DNA of 64,000 nt from NCBI GenBank assembly GCA_963754285.1, contig CAVWFN010000009.1, positions 248,001 through 312,000 on the forward strand, written 5' to 3'. Under the pieces are notes generated by a model. That model made no database searches, was not told the DNA's origin, and was given only the letters and a program-made list of their open reading frames with translations. The translations under genes and the position numbers were made by a program. The stretch's first letter is position 1. Each line of letters begins with the position of its first letter. The stretch comes from RYN-133 sp963754285. Lineage in GTDB: Bacteria; Actinomycetota; Actinomycetes; Mycobacteriales; Jatrophihabitantaceae. Positions 41,158-49,036 of this stretch are shown one piece after another.

Positions 41158-42720
41158 CTACTTGTCCGAGTCGGACTCGGTCGGCTGGAACTGCTTCTTG
41201 AAGTCGGTGACGAGCTGCTCGAGCTGCGCGTTGAGCTCGTCGTCGAACTTCTTCACCGTCGCCAGGGTGTCGTACAGCCCGTCCGCGTTGTGCTGGATGT
41301 AGTCGAGGAACTCGCCCTCGAAGCGGCGCACGTCGCGCACGTCGATGTCGTCCAGGTGACCACGCGTGCCGGCCCAGATCGACGCGATCTCGCGACCGAC
41401 GGGGAACGGCGACGCCGCCGGCTGCTTGAGCAGCTCGACGAGGCGGCTACCACGAGCCAGCTGCTGCTGACTCGCCTTGTCCAGGTCGGAGCCGAACGCG
41501 GCGAACGCCTCGAGCTCGCGGTACTGCGCAAGGTCCACGCGCAACCGGCCGGCGACGTCACGCATCGCGCGCGGCTGCGCCGCACCACCGACACGCGACA
41601 CCGAGATGCCGACGTTGACGGCCGGACGGACACCGGCGTTGAACAGGTCGGTCTCGAGGAAGCACTGACCGTCGGTGATCGAGATGACGTTGGTCGGGAT
41701 GTAGGCCGACACGTCGTTGCCCTTGGTCTCGATGATCGGCAGGCCCGTCATCGAACCGCCGCCCAGATCGTCGGACAGCTTCGCGCAGCGCTCGAGCAAC
41801 CGGCTGTGTAGGTAGAACACGTCGCCGGGGTATGCCTCGCGGCCCGGCGGGCGGCGCAGCAGCAGCGAGACCGCGCGATAGGCCTCGGCCTGCTTCGACA
41901 GATCGTCGAACACGATCAGCACGTGCATGCCCTGGTACATCCAGTGCTGGCCGATGGCCGAACCGGTGTACGGGGCGAGGTACTTGAAGCCGGCCGAGTC
42001 GGATGCCGGCGCAGCCACGATGGTCGTGTACTCGAGCGCGCCCGCGTCTTCGAGCGTCGAGCGCGCCGCGGCGATCGTCGAGCCCTTCTGACCGATGGCG
42101 ACGTAGATGCAGCGCACCTGCTTCTTCGGGTCGCCCGTCTTCCAGTTGTCGCGCTGGTTGATGATCGCGTCGAGGCAGACCGTGGTCTTGCCGGTCTGCC
42201 GGTCGCCGATGATCAGCTGGCGCTGGCCACGACCGATGGCGGTCATCGAGTCGATGGCCTTGATGCCGGTCAGGAGCGGCTCGCGCACCTCTTGGCGCTG
42301 CACCACGGTCGGCGCCTGCAGCTCGAGCGCGCGACGCCCGTCGGTGTCGATGTCGCCCTGGCCGTCGATCGGCTGACCGAGCGGGTTCACGACGCGGCCG
42401 AGGTACCCGTCGCCCACCGGCACCGAGAGGATGTCGCCGGTGCGCTTGACCTCTTGACCCTCTTCGATCTTCGACGCGTCACCGAGGATGACGACGCCGA
42501 TGTCACGGACGTCGAGGTTCAGTGCGATGCCGAGCGTGCCGCCCTCGAACTCGAGCAGTTCGTTGGTCATGGCGCTCGGCAGTCCCTCGACACGCGCGAT
42601 GCCGTCGCCGGTCTCGGACACGACACCGACTTCTTCGCGCGAGGCCTCGGGCGAGTACGACGAGACGTAGTTCTCGATCGCACCGCGGATTTCGTCTGCC
42701 GAGATCGTCAGCTCTGCCAT
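41158..42720 (-). CDS. atpA: ATP synthase F1 subunit alpha
   Basis: A 520-residue regulatory nucleotide-binding subunit: Walker A G-D-R-Q-T-G-K-T, Y-V-A-I-G-Q-K-G-S-T, and the S-x-S-R-V-G-G-A-A-Q arginine-finger region. The C-terminus ends with a short charged tail, less extended than in mycobacteria. The ATG at 42720 is chosen; a TTG just upstream is in frame but unlikely. Confidence 0.98.
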   Translation of the reverse strand: MAELTISADEIRGAIENYVSSYSPEASREEVGVVSETGDGIARVEGLPSAMTNELLEFEGGTLGIALNLDVRDIGVVILGDASKIEEGQEVKRTGDILSVPVGDGYLGRVVNPLGQPIDGQGDIDTDGRRALELQAPTVVQRQEVREPLLTGIKAIDSMTAIGRGQRQLIIGDRQTGKTTVCLDAIINQRDNWKTGDPKKQVRCIYVAIGQKGSTIAAARSTLEDAGALEYTTIVAAPASDSAGFKYLAPYTGSAIGQHWMYQGMHVLIVFDDLSKQAEAYRAVSLLLRRPPGREAYPGDVFYLHSRLLERCAKLSDDLGGGSMTGLPIIETKGNDVSAYIPTNVISITDGQCFLETDLFNAGVRPAVNVGISVSRVGGAAQPRAMRDVAGRLRVDLAQYRELEAFAAFGSDLDKASQQQLARGSRLVELLKQPAASPFPVGREIASIWAGTRGHLDDIDVRDVRRFEGEFLDYIQHNADGLYDTLATVKKFDDELNAQLEQLVTDFKKQFQPTESDSDK

Positions 42721-42781
42721 CAAAGTTCCTCTGTCCGTACGTGTAGTTGGTCGTATCGATGAATTGGGCCGATGAAATGAA

Positions 42782-43606
42782 TCAGCTCGCGAACGCGCCG
42801 CGGATGTCCTTGAGGCGAGACGCCAGACTGCCGTCGATGACCTCGTCGCCGACGCGCACGATCAGACCGCCGCGAATCGCCGGGTCGACCGCATAGCGCA
42901 CGTCGATGCGGCGGCCGTACACCTCGCTGAGCCGCTCGGCCAAGGCCCGCTGCTGTGCGTCGGTGATCTCGACGGCGCTGATGACGCGCGCGACCGAACG
43001 CTCACGACGTGCGCCGGCTGCCTCGATCAGATCGTCAAGGGCGAGCAGGATGCTGCGCTTGCGCTGGGTCGACACCGCGTGACGCACCAGCGCGAGCGTG
43101 ATCGGGTTCGCCCTGCCGTTGAGCACCTGCTCGATCAGGTCGCCGCGCTTCACCGGATCGACCGTCGCCTCGTCGAGCAGCGTGGTCAGCTGCGACTCGT
43201 TGTCGAGAATGCGCTCGAGCCGGAACAGCTCGTCCTCGACCGCTGCGATCGAATTGTCGTTCTCGGCCGCGGCGAGAAGCACGTCGTCACCGCTCGTCTC
43301 GATCGCGTCGACGAGGTCCCACGCCTTCGACCAACGAGCCCCGACGGCCGAATCGACGACCGACAGCGCGCTCGCGCTGATCTTGCCGTTGAGCAGCGAG
43401 TCGGCGAGGCCGGTGCGCTGCTCGGGCGCGGACGCCGGGTCGGCGAGGCGACGGCGCAGCCGGGGCTGCGACGTCAGCAGGTGCGCGACGGCGTAGAGCT
43501 CCTCCGCGAGCCCGGCAAGGCCCTCGGTCTTGGAGAACCGTCCCAGGACGGAGCTCACCTGGGTGCGGACCGCACCCAGTGCCTCGCGGCTGGCTGCTTG
43601 CATCAC
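42782..43606 (-). CDS. atpH: ATP synthase F1 subunit delta
   Basis: A 274-residue delta (OSCP-like) stator subunit with the N-terminal helical domain (L-A-E-E-L-Y-A-V-A-H-L-L) and the C-terminal V-x-S-A-V-E-I-T-D-A-Q-Q ... D-P-A-I-R-G-G-L-I-V-R-V-G motif. It is not fused to a b subunit, unlike M. tuberculosis. GTG 43606 overlaps the atpF stop (GTGA); ATG 43603 is the alternative, one codon later. Confidence 0.95.
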   Translation of the reverse strand: MMQAASREALGAVRTQVSSVLGRFSKTEGLAGLAEELYAVAHLLTSQPRLRRRLADPASAPEQRTGLADSLLNGKISASALSVVDSAVGARWSKAWDLVDAIETSGDDVLLAAAENDNSIAAVEDELFRLERILDNESQLTTLLDEATVDPVKRGDLIEQVLNGRANPITLALVRHAVSTQRKRSILLALDDLIEAAGARRERSVARVISAVEITDAQQRALAERLSEVYGRRIDVRYAVDPAIRGGLIVRVGDEVIDGSLASRLKDIRGAFAS

Positions 43607-44163
43607 GAGTCGGCACCTGCCGAGGTGTTCGCGGTTGCCGCGTCGTGGGCCTGGAGACCCGCGATGAAGGTGTCGACGGTCGAGCGCACGTCTGCGTCAC
43701 TGGCCAGCCGCTGGTCGACGATCTTCTCTGACAGCTCGACCGCCAGTGTGCCGATCTCGGCGCGCAGGTCACGGACGATCGCAGTGCGCTGGCGAGCCAG
43801 TTGCTCCTCGCCACGAGCGATGATGCGGTCGGACTCTTCCTGCGCCTGCGTGCGCAGCTCCTCGACGGTGCGCTGCGCCTCGGCGCGCGCGTTCTCGCGG
43901 ATCTGCGCTGCTTCGACGCGGGCCTCGGTGAGCGCGTTCTTGTACGCGGCCTCGGCCTCGGCGAGCTTCTCACGCGCAGCATCGGCATCCTTGGCCTGCT
44001 GCTCGATCATCGCCTGCCGCTCGCGCAGAGCCTTCTGCGCCGGCGGGACGATGTAGCGCGCGATCAGGAACAGGATGATCGCGAACGCGACGAGTTCGGC
44101 GATGAACGTCCCGTCCGGGATCAGGAAGTTCTTGCTGTCCGCAAGTGTGTTCCCGGCGGACAC
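43603..44163 (-). CDS. atpF: ATP synthase Fo subunit b
   Basis: A 186-residue stator subunit: one membrane helix (about residues 20-40, E-L-V-A-F-A-I-I-L-F-L-I) followed by a long charged coiled-coil that bridges Fo to F1. GTG 44163 lies 2 bases after the atpE stop. Length is normal for the family. Confidence 0.95.
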   Translation of the reverse strand: MSAGNTLADSKNFLIPDGTFIAELVAFAIILFLIARYIVPPAQKALRERQAMIEQQAKDADAAREKLAEAEAAYKNALTEARVEAAQIRENARAEAQRTVEELRTQAQEESDRIIARGEEQLARQRTAIVRDLRAEIGTLAVELSEKIVDQRLASDADVRSTVDTFIAGLQAHDAATANTSAGADS

Positions 44164-44165
44164 GG

Positions 44166-44420
44166 TCAGCCCTTGACGCCGAGCACGAACACGAACAGCA
44201 CGGCGAAGGCGAGGTTGATGAAGTACGCAGCCTCGACCAGGCCGACCGTCAGGAAGAACAGCGTCTGCAGCTGCCCCTGCGCCTCGGGCTGGCGAGCGAC
44301 GCCCTGGATCAGCGAGCTACCGGCGATGCCGTCACCGATACCCGCGCCGACCGCGCCGCCGCCCAATGCGAGGCCGCCGCCGATGAGTCCGCCCAGGACC
44401 GGCAGATTGTCTGAGGCCAT
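44166..44420 (-). CDS. atpE: ATP synthase Fo subunit c
   Basis: An 84-residue two-helix hairpin. Helix 1 is Gly/Ala-rich (G-G-G-L-A-L-G-G-G-A-V-G-A-G-I-G-D-G), the polar loop has A-R-Q-P-E, and helix 2 carries the proton-binding Glu (E63 in L-V-E-A-A-Y-F). No sodium-ligand pattern is evident, so a proton-driven ring is expected. It is the target class of diarylquinolines in mycobacteria. The ATG at 44420 has a GGAGA-type site; the longer in-frame extension is non-coding. Confidence 0.96.
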   Translation of the reverse strand: MASDNLPVLGGLIGGGLALGGGAVGAGIGDGIAGSSLIQGVARQPEAQGQLQTLFFLTVGLVEAAYFINLAFAVLFVFVLGVKG

Positions 44421-44504
44421 TGTGTCTTCTCCTACTCGATTTCTCTTACGGGACGTATGGAAGTTGTGGTTTCGCGAACCGGGTGATGCTGTGCACTGCA
44501 AGCC

Positions 44505-45320
44505 TCAGGCGTGAACCTCCTGCAAGGGTTCGCGAGCGTCGCGCGACTCGGCCACTTCGTCGTGCTCGTGGGCGTCGCCGTGATCATCGCCGTGTTCTTC
44601 GTGCGGCTTGATCGACGACAGGTAGAGCACGGTCAGCAGTCCGAAGATGAAGGCCTGGATCAGCCCGATGAAGGCATCGAACAGCTTCCAGAGGATTTCC
44701 GGCGCCCAGAGAACGAACGCGGGCAGCGCAGCGATCAACGCAAGCATGATCGTGCCGGCGAAGATGTTGCCGAACAGACGCAGCGAGAGCGTCACCGGCT
44801 TGATGATCTCTTCGACGATCCGCAGCGGCATGAGAACGCGCGGCTTCTCGAAGATGTGCGCGTAGTACTTCGCGCCGTTCTTCCGGATGCCGACCACGTG
44901 CATCGTGATGATCACCAGCAGCGCGAGCGCGTAGGTGAGGTTCGGATCCGACGCGGGCGGCGGGATGTATTCATTAGTAGGAATGAGCGCTAACCAGTTC
45001 GCGAACAAGATGAACAGGAACAGCGTGAATGCGAGCGGCACCGCCCAGGGCGCGATCGTGATGCCGATCGAGTCGTCGACCTGCTTCTCGACCTGGTCGG
45101 TAACCAGCTCGAAGAAGAGCTGGACCTTGCCGGGCTTGCGCACGCTGAGCCGGCTGCGCATGAAGAACCCGAGCATCAGGATGAGCGCGCCCGCGATGAG
45201 CGTGCTGATGATCGTGTCGCCGTGGAATTCGATCCCACCGATGCGCCAGATGATCTTGTGCTCGCCCGGCGTGATGTGAATGGTCGCGAGGGTGTGCGTC
45301 ATCGCATGGCGGCCGGTCAT
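44505..45320 (-). CDS. atpB: ATP synthase Fo subunit a
   Basis: A 271-residue membrane subunit forming the proton half-channels. The essential Arg is in L-S-L-R-L-F-G-N, with the E-x-I-K-P-V-T helix before it and A-F-I-F-G-L-L-T-V-L-Y-L-S near the end. The C-terminal tail after the last helix is unusually rich in His, Asp and Glu (H-E-E-H-G-D-D-H-G-D-A-H-E-H-D), a possible metal-binding extension facing the cytoplasm. It starts within the atpI stop (4-base overlap). Confidence 0.96.
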   Translation of the reverse strand: MTGRHAMTHTLATIHITPGEHKIIWRIGGIEFHGDTIISTLIAGALILMLGFFMRSRLSVRKPGKVQLFFELVTDQVEKQVDDSIGITIAPWAVPLAFTLFLFILFANWLALIPTNEYIPPPASDPNLTYALALLVIITMHVVGIRKNGAKYYAHIFEKPRVLMPLRIVEEIIKPVTLSLRLFGNIFAGTIMLALIAALPAFVLWAPEILWKLFDAFIGLIQAFIFGLLTVLYLSSIKPHEEHGDDHGDAHEHDEVAESRDAREPLQEVHA

Positions 45321-45715
45321 GACGTCGGTCGCAGACTGCGGAACACCGGCAGGGCAGCGCCGACGAGCATGAGTACCTGGAAGACGGCCAGGCCCGCGAA
45401 GGTGCCGAGCCCGTCCGGCCGCACGAGCAGCGCCAGCACGATCGCGATCGCCGTGATCGACCCGAGGCGACCGAAGACGCCGCCGTTGAATCGGCCCAGG
45501 GAGACCTCACCCTGCGCACGTCGGATGACCGAGCGCTGCAGCATGCGGTTGTTGACGGCACCGAGAGCGAATCCGACGCACACGAACATTCCCAGGAACG
45601 GGTGGCCGTAGACCGAGGCCACGATGACCGATCCGATTCCGAGCGCGATGCTGATCAGGACGGATCGGCGCAGGTTCGCGACGGCAGAGACCGGGGTGTA
45701 TACGGCCGGTTCCAC
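45317..45715 (-). CDS. atpI: ATP synthase-associated protein I
   Basis: A 132-residue protein with four predicted membrane helices, at the place of atpI ahead of atpB in actinobacterial operons. Family members help assemble the c ring or carry Mg2+; sequence conservation is weak, so the call rests on size, topology (R-R-S-V-L-I-S-I-A-L-G-I-G start, G-A-V-N-N-R-M-L middle) and position. Confidence 0.8.
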   Translation of the reverse strand: MEPAVYTPVSAVANLRRSVLISIALGIGSVIVASVYGHPFLGMFVCVGFALGAVNNRMLQRSVIRRAQGEVSLGRFNGGVFGRLGSITAIAIVLALLVRPDGLGTFAGLAVFQVLMLVGAALPVFRSLRPTS

Positions 45716-45731
45716 GAAAACGTTCTCCCAC

Positions 45732-45947
45732 TCACTTAGTCAGATATGCACGGAACTTGATGACGAGGTACCAGACGGCTCCCGCGACGCTGAGCAGGAG
45801 ACCGGCGAACAAGAAGATCGGTAGCGTGCCCAGGAGCCGGTCGACCAGCCAGCCGACGACGACGCCGATCGCGATGAAGCTTGCGACGGTGAGACCGGCC
45901 GTTGCCAGGTCTCCCCAGCCGATGCCGTCACTGCGATCGTCATGCAC
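45732..45947 (-). CDS. AtpZ/AtpI-family small membrane protein
   Basis: A 71-residue protein with two membrane helices joined by V-D-R-L-L-G-T-L-P, the typical AtpZ pattern (G-x-x-x-G-W-L-x-D-x-x-x-G-T-x-P). AtpZ-type proteins sit at the head of ATP synthase operons and are proposed to act with AtpI in assembly or Mg2+/Ca2+ transport. GTG 45947. It is the first gene of this operon. Confidence 0.8.
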   Translation of the reverse strand: MHDDRSDGIGWGDLATAGLTVASFIAIGVVVGWLVDRLLGTLPIFLFAGLLLSVAGAVWYLVIKFRAYLTK

Positions 45948-46120
45948 CTGGCCGACCCGCCGGGCTAACGTTGCGCGGACGCCTGTGCGTGTGACTCACT
46001 CACGGGCGGCTCCTAGCAAATTCGTGTCGTCCGGATCGTTCACGGCCAGGCGTTTCAGCCGGTCTTGCAGCTCGCGGGACGCGGGCTTTTCCGTAGCATT
46101 TCTACGGCATGGCGAACTTA
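45948..46120 (-). promoter_or_regulatory. Upstream region of the ATP synthase operon
   Basis: This 173-base gap between wecA and the first operon gene should contain the ATP synthase promoter. An open frame ending at 45996 reads about 34 codons (T-E-K-P-A-S-R-E-L-Q-D-R-L-K-R-L-A-V) that look protein-like, but I find no good start; it may be the remnant of, or an unrecognised, small gene. Confidence 0.3.
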
Positions 46121-47455
46121 TCACAGGGCTTTGGGCCTGCTGAGATCGCCCTCCGGCCGCCGACGCGCACCGTTCGCAGTGACATCTGCAGTGAGATCTG
46201 CAGTGAGATCTCCAGTGACATCTGCGGCGACGCTCGGCGGTCCGGTCGCCGCCACACCCGCGAGGCGTCCGGGGTCCTGGGCCGACGCCTTTCGGCGGGC
46301 GGTGCGGGCGCTGCGTCGGCGCGTTTGCAGCCGTGGGACGACGAGCAGCACCACTCCCACCGCGACCCCGGCGGCCATCAGCACGACCAGCACCCACAGG
46401 CCGCTGAAGATGGCCAGCGCGGCGCCGCCGAAGCCGACGAGCGCTGACCAGAAGTAGAGCAGTAGCACGGCGCGGCGGTGGCTGTGGCCGAGTTCGAGCA
46501 GGCGGTGGTGCAGGTGCCGCTTGTCCGGCGCGAACGGCGAGTGCCCCCGTCTGACCCGCCGGAACACCGCCAACAGCAGATCGACGAACGGGATCGCGAG
46601 CACTGCAATCGGAATCACGAGCGGCAGGTACAACGGCAACGTCTTCACCGCACCGCCGGTGAACGCCTGCGGATCGGCGTTGGTGGTGGCCGTGGTCGCG
46701 GCCGCCGAGAGCATCAGCCCCGCGAGCATCGATCCCGAGTCGCCCATGAAGATGCGGGCCGGGAAGAAGTTGTGCGGCAGGAATCCGATGCATGTGCCGG
46801 CCAGCGCAGCGGTCAGCAGCATCGGCGGCGCGGCTATCTGCAGGAAGTCGTTGCGCCCGAGGTTGTAGCTGAACGCAAAGAAAGACAGCGCGGCGATCGC
46901 GGTGACCCCGGCGGCCAGGCCGTCCAGACCATCGATGAAGTTGACGGCGTTGATCGTCAGCACGGTGAGCAGGATCGTCACCGGGATCGCCAGGTCCTGG
47001 CCGAGCACGATCGTCCCCGTGTGCCCCCAGGGCGGCACGAAGTAGACCAGCTGCACGCCGCCGAGCGTGACCATGATGCTCGTCGCGAGTACCTGCCCGG
47101 CGAGCTTGGTGAGCGAGTCCAGCTCGTAGCGGTCGTCGATGGCGCCGATCAGGCAGAGCAGGACCCCGGCGAACAGGATCCACGGGATTTCGGGGCCGCC
47201 GCCGGTTTGCGTGTTAAACGCGTCGCGCAGGGTCGGCAGCCGACTGGCCGTGAACAGCGCGAGCCCGAAACCGACGAGCAACGCAAGGCCGCCCATGCGC
47301 GGGATCGCCACCGCGTGCACGTCGCGATCGCGCGGACGCGCGATCGCGCCCCAACGCACCGCGATGGCGCGCGCGATCGGAGTCGCCAGGAATGAACCTG
47401 CTCCGGCGACCGCCGCTACGAGCAGGTACTCGAGACTCGGATGGGTAGGGCCCAC
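46121..47455 (-). CDS. wecA: Decaprenyl-phosphate N-acetylglucosamine-1-phosphate transferase
   Basis: A 444-residue polytopic enzyme of the MraY/WecA (PNPT) family. Motifs: I-P-R-M-G-G-L-A, I-G-A-I-D-D-R-Y-E-L-D, N-A-V-N-F-I-D-G-L-D-G-L-A-A-G, F-M-G-D-S-G-S-M and the WecA-type H-L-H-H-R-L-L-E-L-G-H-S-H-R. It attaches GlcNAc-1-phosphate to polyprenyl phosphate, the start of the arabinogalactan linker in mycolata or of other wall glycans. GTG 47455 lies 5 bases after the tsaC stop. The cytoplasmic C-terminal tail contains a V-T-G-D-L-T-A-D-L-T-A-D-V repeat encoded by a 12-bp tandem repeat. Confidence 0.93.
   Translation of the reverse strand: MGPTHPSLEYLLVAAVAGAGSFLATPIARAIAVRWGAIARPRDRDVHAVAIPRMGGLALLVGFGLALFTASRLPTLRDAFNTQTGGGPEIPWILFAGVLLCLIGAIDDRYELDSLTKLAGQVLATSIMVTLGGVQLVYFVPPWGHTGTIVLGQDLAIPVTILLTVLTINAVNFIDGLDGLAAGVTAIAALSFFAFSYNLGRNDFLQIAAPPMLLTAALAGTCIGFLPHNFFPARIFMGDSGSMLAGLMLSAAATTATTNADPQAFTGGAVKTLPLYLPLVIPIAVLAIPFVDLLLAVFRRVRRGHSPFAPDKRHLHHRLLELGHSHRRAVLLLYFWSALVGFGGAALAIFSGLWVLVVLMAAGVAVGVVLLVVPRLQTRRRSARTARRKASAQDPGRLAGVAATGPPSVAADVTGDLTADLTADVTANGARRRPEGDLSRPKAL
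46179..46226. repeat. 12-bp tandem repeat, four copies, inside wecA
   Basis: Four consecutive units of GTGA(C/G)ATCT(G/C)C(A/G) start at 46179, 46191, 46203 and 46215. They are in frame and encode a repeated D-(L/V)-T-(A/G) tetrapeptide in the C-terminal tail of WecA. Confidence 0.85.
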
Positions 47456-47460
47456 TGCGC

Positions 47461-48111
47461 CTACCCCGCGATGTCCGGGACGACGGCGCGCAGTGAGTCG
47501 ACGTCGATTGCGCCCGCGCGCAGAATCCGGGGGATCTCGCCGGTGACGTCGACAATGGTCGAGGCGACGCCGGTCTTGGCCGGCCCGCCGTCGAGGTAGA
47601 CGGCGACCTCGTCGCCGAGCTGGTCCTGGGCGTCGGCAGCCGTGAGTGCCGCCGGCGAGCCGCTGCGGTTCGCGCTCGACACCGCCATCGGGCCGGTGCG
47701 TTCGAGCAGTTCGATCGCAACCGGGTGCAGCGGCATCCGGACGGCGACCGTGCCGCGCGCGTCGCCGAGATCCCACGACAGCGAGGGCGCTTCATCGACC
47801 ACGAGGGTGAGCCCGCCTGGCCAGAACGCCTCGATCAGGTCCCAGGTTCGCTGGGCCACGCTCGCAGAGAGCCCTTCGATCGTCGTCCACGAGCCGACGA
47901 GCACCGGTACGGGCATGTCGCGGCCGCGGCCCTTGGCGGCCAGCAGGTCGGCGACGGCGGTCGCGTCGAAGGCGTCGGCGCCGATGCCGTAGACGGTGTC
48001 GGTCGGCAGGACGACGAGTTGGCCGGATGACACGCAGTGCGCCGCGGAGGTCAACGCGGCACCGCGGACCGTTGCGTCGTTGCAGTCGTAGAACAGTGCC
48101 ACGCCTGACAT
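47461..48111 (-). CDS. tsaC: L-threonylcarbamoyladenylate synthase (TsaC/Sua5/YrdC)
   Basis: A 216-residue YrdC-domain protein: V-V-L-P-T-D-T-V-Y-G-I-G, A-K-G-R-G-R-D-M-P-V-P-V-L-V, W-P-G-G-L-T-L-V and S-S-A-N-R-S-G. It makes threonylcarbamoyl-AMP from Thr, bicarbonate and ATP for the tRNA t6A modification. It has no Sua5 C-terminal domain. It lies between prmC and wecA, the conserved actinobacterial order. Confidence 0.95.
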   Translation of the reverse strand: MSGVALFYDCNDATVRGAALTSAAHCVSSGQLVVLPTDTVYGIGADAFDATAVADLLAAKGRGRDMPVPVLVGSWTTIEGLSASVAQRTWDLIEAFWPGGLTLVVDEAPSLSWDLGDARGTVAVRMPLHPVAIELLERTGPMAVSSANRSGSPAALTAADAQDQLGDEVAVYLDGGPAKTGVASTIVDVTGEIPRILRAGAIDVDSLRAVVPDIAG

Positions 48112-48121
48112 CCTGCCCCAG

Positions 48122-48971
48122 TCAGCTGTGTGGGTTGAAGCGGCGAGCCGTGGCGAAGCGAGCCCGTCCCGTCAGATCCGGGTGATCGCTCACCTCGATG
48201 AAGTGCCCGTCGCGCATCAACAGGTCGGGTACGGCACTGCTGTGCGTCTCGTCGTGCTCGATCGCGACCACGCCGCCGGGACGCAGCAACAGCGCAGCGC
48301 GGGCCACCACGACGGGAAGCAGATCGAGGCCGTCCGGTCCCGCGAACACGGCCTCCGTGGGGTCCGCCAGCACCTCCGGCTCGACCTCGGTCGGGGTCGG
48401 CACGTACGGCGGGTTGCTCACGACGACGTCCGCGCGTTCGTAGAGGGCGCGCAGCAGTTCGGGGTCGCGGATGTCGCCGGTCACGACGCGGACGTCGCTG
48501 CCGGCGGCGTTGCGATTGAGCCAACGGGTCGCCGCGAACGACTGCTCGACAGCGACGACCCGGGCCGCGGGGACCTCGTCGGCGATCGCGAGCGCGAGCG
48601 CGCCTGACCCGGCGCACAGATCGACCACGATCGGCTCCGGGCGTCCGGTCAGCTCGGGCAGGACGGCGTCGACGAGCAGTTCGGTCTCCGGGCGTGGGAT
48701 GAACACACTCAGGCCCGACGGCGAGATCGAGGTTGCGAAACGGCGCCCGTCCGGTGATGTACTGCAGCGGCTCGCGGGCGATCCGTCGCCTGACCCATCC
48801 GTCGTACTCGAGGGCGACCGAGTTCGGTACCTGCTCAAGGGTCAGCAGCCGACCGCGCGGTACGTCGAGCAGAGCAGCGAGCAGAAGTTCGGCGTCCACC
48901 CGCGCCGACCCGATCCCGACCGCGGCCAGCCGTTGTGTGGCGTCCGCCAGCAGCGCGCGGACGTCACCCAC
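48122..48971 (-). pseudogene. prmC: Release factor glutamine methyltransferase, frameshifted
   Basis: The N-terminal helical domain (L-L-A-D-A-T-Q-R-L-A-A-V-G-I-G-S-A-R-V-D-A-E-L-L split here for length) and P-L-Q-Y-I-T-G-R-A-P-F are in one frame; the methyltransferase domain (F-I-P-R-P-E-T-E-L-L-V, D-L-C-A-G-S-G-A-L-A, catalytic N-P-P-Y-V-P) is in another. Deleting the T at 48709 restores V-G-P-G-V-F-I-P-R-P-E-T-E exactly, so one inserted base explains the break. PrmC methylates the GGQ glutamine of release factors, and loss is usually harmful, so a sequencing error is plausible. GTG 48971 is preferred; the ATG at 49016 would translate a repeat element. Confidence 0.88.
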
Positions 48972-49029
48972 CGCTTTGCCCCGCCCACGCACCACTTTGC
49001 CCCGCGCAGCACACATCCGCGGAGCAAAG
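48972..49029. repeat. Repeat/hairpin element at the prfA-prmC junction
   Basis: A C-x-CTTTGCCCCGC box occurs twice (48972-48984 and 48993-49005) and once inverted (49019-49029), so either left copy can pair with the right copy. The element sits exactly between the prfA stop and the likely prmC GTG. Confidence 0.45.
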
Positions 49030-49036
49030 CCGAGCG

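Noticed and set aside
45996..46100. Small gene upstream of the ATP synthase operon
   Set aside because: The 3' part reads protein-like, but no acceptable start codon or ribosome binding site is present.
46179..46226. CRISPR-like repeat array
   Set aside because: Units are only 12 bp, contiguous without spacers, and in frame inside wecA.
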